Positions 13,456 to 14,742 of a stretch of 14,742 nt of DNA are shown here, in pieces; position 1 is the first letter of the stretch, and every line of letters starts with the position of its first letter. The stretch lies in NCBI GenBank assembly GCA_035532215.1, contig DATKRK010000060.1:1-14742 (forward strand). Direction: 5' to 3'. Source of the DNA: JAICIG01 sp035532215. Its GTDB lineage: Bacteria > Planctomycetota > Planctomycetia > Pirellulales > JAICIG01. The position numbers and the translations under genes were made by a program. Below the pieces are notes generated by a model. It ran no database searches, was not told the DNA's origin, and worked only from the letters and a program-made list of their open reading frames with translations.

Positions 13456-13465
13456 AACTCCTCTC
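13456..13465 (-). promoter_or_regulatory. Shine-Dalgarno of aroF (GAGAGGAG)
   Basis: On the minus strand GAGAGGAG precedes GTG at 13449 with an eight-base spacer of T and C. It lies beyond the leader terminator, so it is transcribed only on read-through. Confidence 0.65.
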
Positions 13466-13513
13466 AGCAGGCTGGTTTCGAAAAGGCTGTGTCCCAAAGG
13501 CCGTGCAACGGCA

Positions 13514-13552
13514 ATAAAAAAAGCCCCGGCGACCGCTGAGGTCTCGGGGCTT
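13514..13552 (-). terminator. Intrinsic terminator in the aroF leader (attenuator)
   Basis: On the minus strand AAGCCCCG (13552-13545) pairs with CGGGGCTT (13528-13521), and an inner GACC/GGTC pair (13543-13540 with 13534-13531) extends the stem. Seven T residues follow directly. It lies between the leader peptide stop and the aroF SD, so it would stop transcription before the gene unless disrupted. Its 5' arm is complementary to an upstream CGGGGC segment (13603-13598), the basis of the proposed switch. Confidence 0.88.
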
Positions 13553-13616
13553 GGCATTTGTCGCTGTGGTTGAGGTTACTGCTGCGAACCTCCTCCGGCC
13601 CCGCGACCCGACGGGG
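13545..13616 (-). promoter_or_regulatory. Putative antiterminator segments of the aroF attenuator
   Basis: Four mutually complementary segments occur in order on the minus strand: 1 = CCCCG (13616-13612), 2 = CGGGGC (13603-13598), 3 = GCCCCG (13550-13545), 4 = CGGGGC (13528-13523). Pairing 1:2 plus 3:4 gives termination; 2:3 would prevent the terminator. A small stem GAGGTT/AACCTC (13592-13587 with 13577-13572) lies inside the 2:3 loop and would stabilise it. Segment 1 begins right after the last aromatic codon, so a ribosome stalled on those codons would cover it. The switch is inferred from complementarity. Confidence 0.65.
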
Positions 13617-13662
13617 TAAAGCTAAACCAATAACCAAAGTAAAAGTCGCGGCTCGGAGTCAT
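13576..13662 (-). CDS. Aromatic-rich leader peptide of the aroF attenuator
   Basis: A 28-codon ORF (ATG at 13662, TAA at 13578-13576) lies 127 bp upstream of aroF on the same strand. It reads MTPSRD, then FYFGYWFSF (7-15), then a Thr/Pro/Gly-rich tail ending SQQ. Seven of nine consecutive residues are aromatic: four Phe, two Tyr and one Trp, the three end products of the pathway that DAHP synthase opens. In known attenuators (trp, phe, his leaders) ribosome pausing at such codons signals shortage of the charged tRNA. Here the codons sit immediately before the first complementary segment of the switch, and the stop codon lies between segments 2 and 3. No SD precedes the ATG; a -10-like CAGAAT ends six bases upstream, so the leader mRNA may be leaderless. 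The peptide itself likely has no function. Confidence 0.85.
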   Translation of the reverse strand: MTPSRDFYFGYWFSFTPSGRGAGGGSQQ

Positions 13663-13668
13663 GGGGTT

Positions 13669-13697
13669 ATTCTGCCCGGAGTGCGGCTCGGTTGCAA
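13669..13697 (-). promoter_or_regulatory. Candidate promoter of the aroF leader (TTGCAA - 17 bp - CAGAAT)
   Basis: On the minus strand TTGCAA (13697-13692) and CAGAAT (13674-13669) are 17 bp apart; each matches the sigma-70 consensus at four of six positions. The predicted start is 13662, the A of the leader-peptide ATG. The match is modest, so confidence is low. Confidence 0.35.
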
Positions 13698-13714
13698 GCG
13701 AAAAGTTTCTGCCG

Positions 13715-14518
13715 TTACCCGATCAACTCGGCGAAGGCCTGCTTCGATTGGCGGAGCAATTCGCAATAATCGGCCGCCTCGATGTCTTCGCCCATCAACT
13801 CTACGTCGTAGAAGCCGTCGTAGCCGGCTTTGCGCAATGCGTCAACGATCTCCTTGAGCGGAATGGCGCCTTCGCCCAAGCGGCTGCGGTTTTGCTCGTG
13901 CTTAGGGGGGGCTTTGCAGTCGCCCAAGTGAACCACGGCGATCCGCCCGGCGACCTCATCCATCCGCTCGACGACTTGATGGTCTTGCCCAAGATGATAG
14001 GTGTCGAAGGCCAGCTTGAGCCAGGGACTGCCGACCATGTCCACCAAAGCCAGCGTATCGTCGAGACCGGTCAAAAAGGTCCATTCGGCGCCGCAGCCCA
14101 AGTGCATCGGCTCCAGGGCCAGCGTGACGTGCAATTCGCCGGCCAAGGGCGCCAACTCGGTCAAGGCTTCCTTGACCAGCCGCCGGGCGTGATTGTGGGT
14201 ATGGCCGGCCCGGCCGCCGCTGTAGACCACCAGGCAGCCGGCCTGCATCTGGGCCGCCAGCCGCACGGCCTCTTCGGCGTCTTCGATGCTCTCTCGCAAG
14301 CTGCGGCCGTCGCTGCCGGTGAATCCGCCCGCCCACAGCAAGTTCGAAACCCGCAGGCCGCTGTCGGCGAGCAGTTCGATGCCCTTGTCTTCGCCGAAAT
14401 CCGAAAGCTTTTGCCGCCAGACGCCGATCCCGCGAATGCCTGCCCGGAGGTACTGTTCGACGTCTTCCTCGAACGACCAGCGATAGGTCGTCATTTCGTT
14501 CATCGATAGCTGCGCCAT
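13715..14518 (-). CDS. Sugar phosphate isomerase/epimerase, xylose-isomerase-like TIM barrel
   Basis: From the ATG at 14518 the product has 267 residues and belongs to the AP-endonuclease-2 / xylose-isomerase-like fold. Metal-ligand motifs appear in the usual order: LALEPMH (E136), KLAFDTYHLGQD (D172, H175), VVHLGD (H197), YDVELMG (E240). The segment NRSRLGEGAIPL (210-221) is the substrate loop typical of hydroxypyruvate isomerase and inosose-type enzymes. It is soluble and cytosolic; planctomycetes carry many such paralogues, so the substrate remains open. The start has AGAGGAG about nine bases upstream; the 47 extra codons of the longer frame have no family match. Its stop is 53 bp upstream of the aroF leader peptide on the same strand. 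Because aroF has its own attenuator and probably its own promoter, the two need not form an operon. Confidence 0.88.
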   Translation of the reverse strand: MAQLSMNEMTTYRWSFEEDVEQYLRAGIRGIGVWRQKLSDFGEDKGIELLADSGLRVSNLLWAGGFTGSDGRSLRESIEDAEEAVRLAAQMQAGCLVVYSGGRAGHTHNHARRLVKEALTELAPLAGELHVTLALEPMHLGCGAEWTFLTGLDDTLALVDMVGSPWLKLAFDTYHLGQDHQVVERMDEVAGRIAVVHLGDCKAPPKHEQNRSRLGEGAIPLKEIVDALRKAGYDGFYDVELMGEDIEAADYCELLRQSKQAFAELIG

Positions 14519-14586
14519 CCGTGTTCGCTCCTCTTTCGCCGCCCGGGTCGACCGAGCCATGAACCGCCGCCGCCCGCGCAGGCGAG

Positions 14587-14617
14587 ATAGTATGTGGAAT
14601 CGGTGAGCCGCTGTAAA
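14587..14617 (-). promoter_or_regulatory. Weak candidate promoter of the isomerase gene
   Basis: On the minus strand TTTACA (14617-14612) and TACTAT (14592-14587) are 19 bp apart, upstream of the SD and ATG at 14518. The spacer is longer than the optimum and the -10 matches at only four of six positions. Confidence 0.22.
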
Positions 14618-14659
14618 GCAACCCGATTGGGCGAACGAGGCGCCAGGCGCGTTCGCCAC

Positions 14660-14734
14660 GGAGGGACGGGCGCCCTCGCCCGTCGTTTCGGCCCGGGCGC
14701 TATCGCCATGGAGGGACGGGCGCCCTCGCCCGTC
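14660..14734 (+). repeat. Two further GACGGGCG palindromes at the right edge
   Basis: Copies at 14660-14684 and 14709-14734 are GGAGGGACGGGCGCCCTCGC then CCGTC, identical to the core of the cluster at 7221-7517 and in the same orientation as its copies 2 and 3. They are about 49 bp apart and surround a GC-rich spacer. Confidence 0.9.
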
Positions 14735-14742
14735 GATCTTCG

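Noticed and set aside
13450..13557. 36-residue N-terminal extension of DAHP synthase
   Set aside because: The extension translates through the intrinsic terminator and lacks homology with the family start; the GTG at 13449 has a good SD and the family N-terminus.
13661..14509. Plus-strand frame of 282 codons
   Set aside because: Antisense to the isomerase and the aroF leader; the minus-strand protein has the conserved metal ligands.

Overview
The window looks like chromosomal DNA of a GC-rich planctomycete (Pirellulales-like). This is an inference from gene content: a sulfatase-fold protein, a secreted PQQ-type propeller with a WPQF-LGP segment, a soluble Ser/Thr kinase ending in RLWLEELE, and many intergenic palindromic repeats. 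No rRNA, tRNA or CRISPR array was seen.

Layout. Positions 1-256 are non-coding with a small hairpin and one REP-like repeat. A degenerate sulfatase-like gene (257-1519, -) follows. Next come a 167-bp-period tandem duplication (1552-1887), the ribosome-rescue gene arfB (1851-2321, -), and a further inverted REP copy. The PQQ-like propeller gene (2576-4069, +) is followed by a Y1/HUH REP-associated tyrosine transposase (RAYT, 4264-4821, +). The RAYT gene sits between two inverted REP hairpins and inside a 38-bp direct repeat that copies the end of the propeller gene. The kinase (5001-6107, -) and a D-2-hydroxyacid dehydrogenase (6191-7189, -) are followed by a cluster of six short GACGGGCG palindromes (7221-7517). 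A MATE transporter (7587-9065, +) and an enolase homologue with changed active-site residues (9499-10812, +) are separated by two elaborate fold-back elements. A cupin and a Pro/Gln-rich lipoprotein overlap by four bases (11021-12429, +). The right end holds DAHP synthase aroF (12436-13449, -) and a TIM-barrel sugar isomerase (13715-14518, -), then two more GACGGGCG palindromes.

The most striking item is the leader of aroF. On the minus strand a 28-codon ORF (13662-13576), too short for ordinary gene calling, carries the aromatic run FYFGYWFSF. It is followed by four mutually complementary CCCCG/CGGGG segments, the last two forming an intrinsic terminator with a T7 tract, and then by the SD and GTG start of aroF. 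This has the geometry of a trp-type translational attenuator that would sense Phe/Tyr/Trp charging for the first step of the shikimate pathway.

Two other themes run through the window. First, the REP/RAYT elements are twice associated with a duplicated gene 3' end (propeller and arfB). Second, several genes without a Shine-Dalgarno sequence have a TANNNT-like -10 box 6-9 bases before the ATG, which suggests leaderless transcripts.
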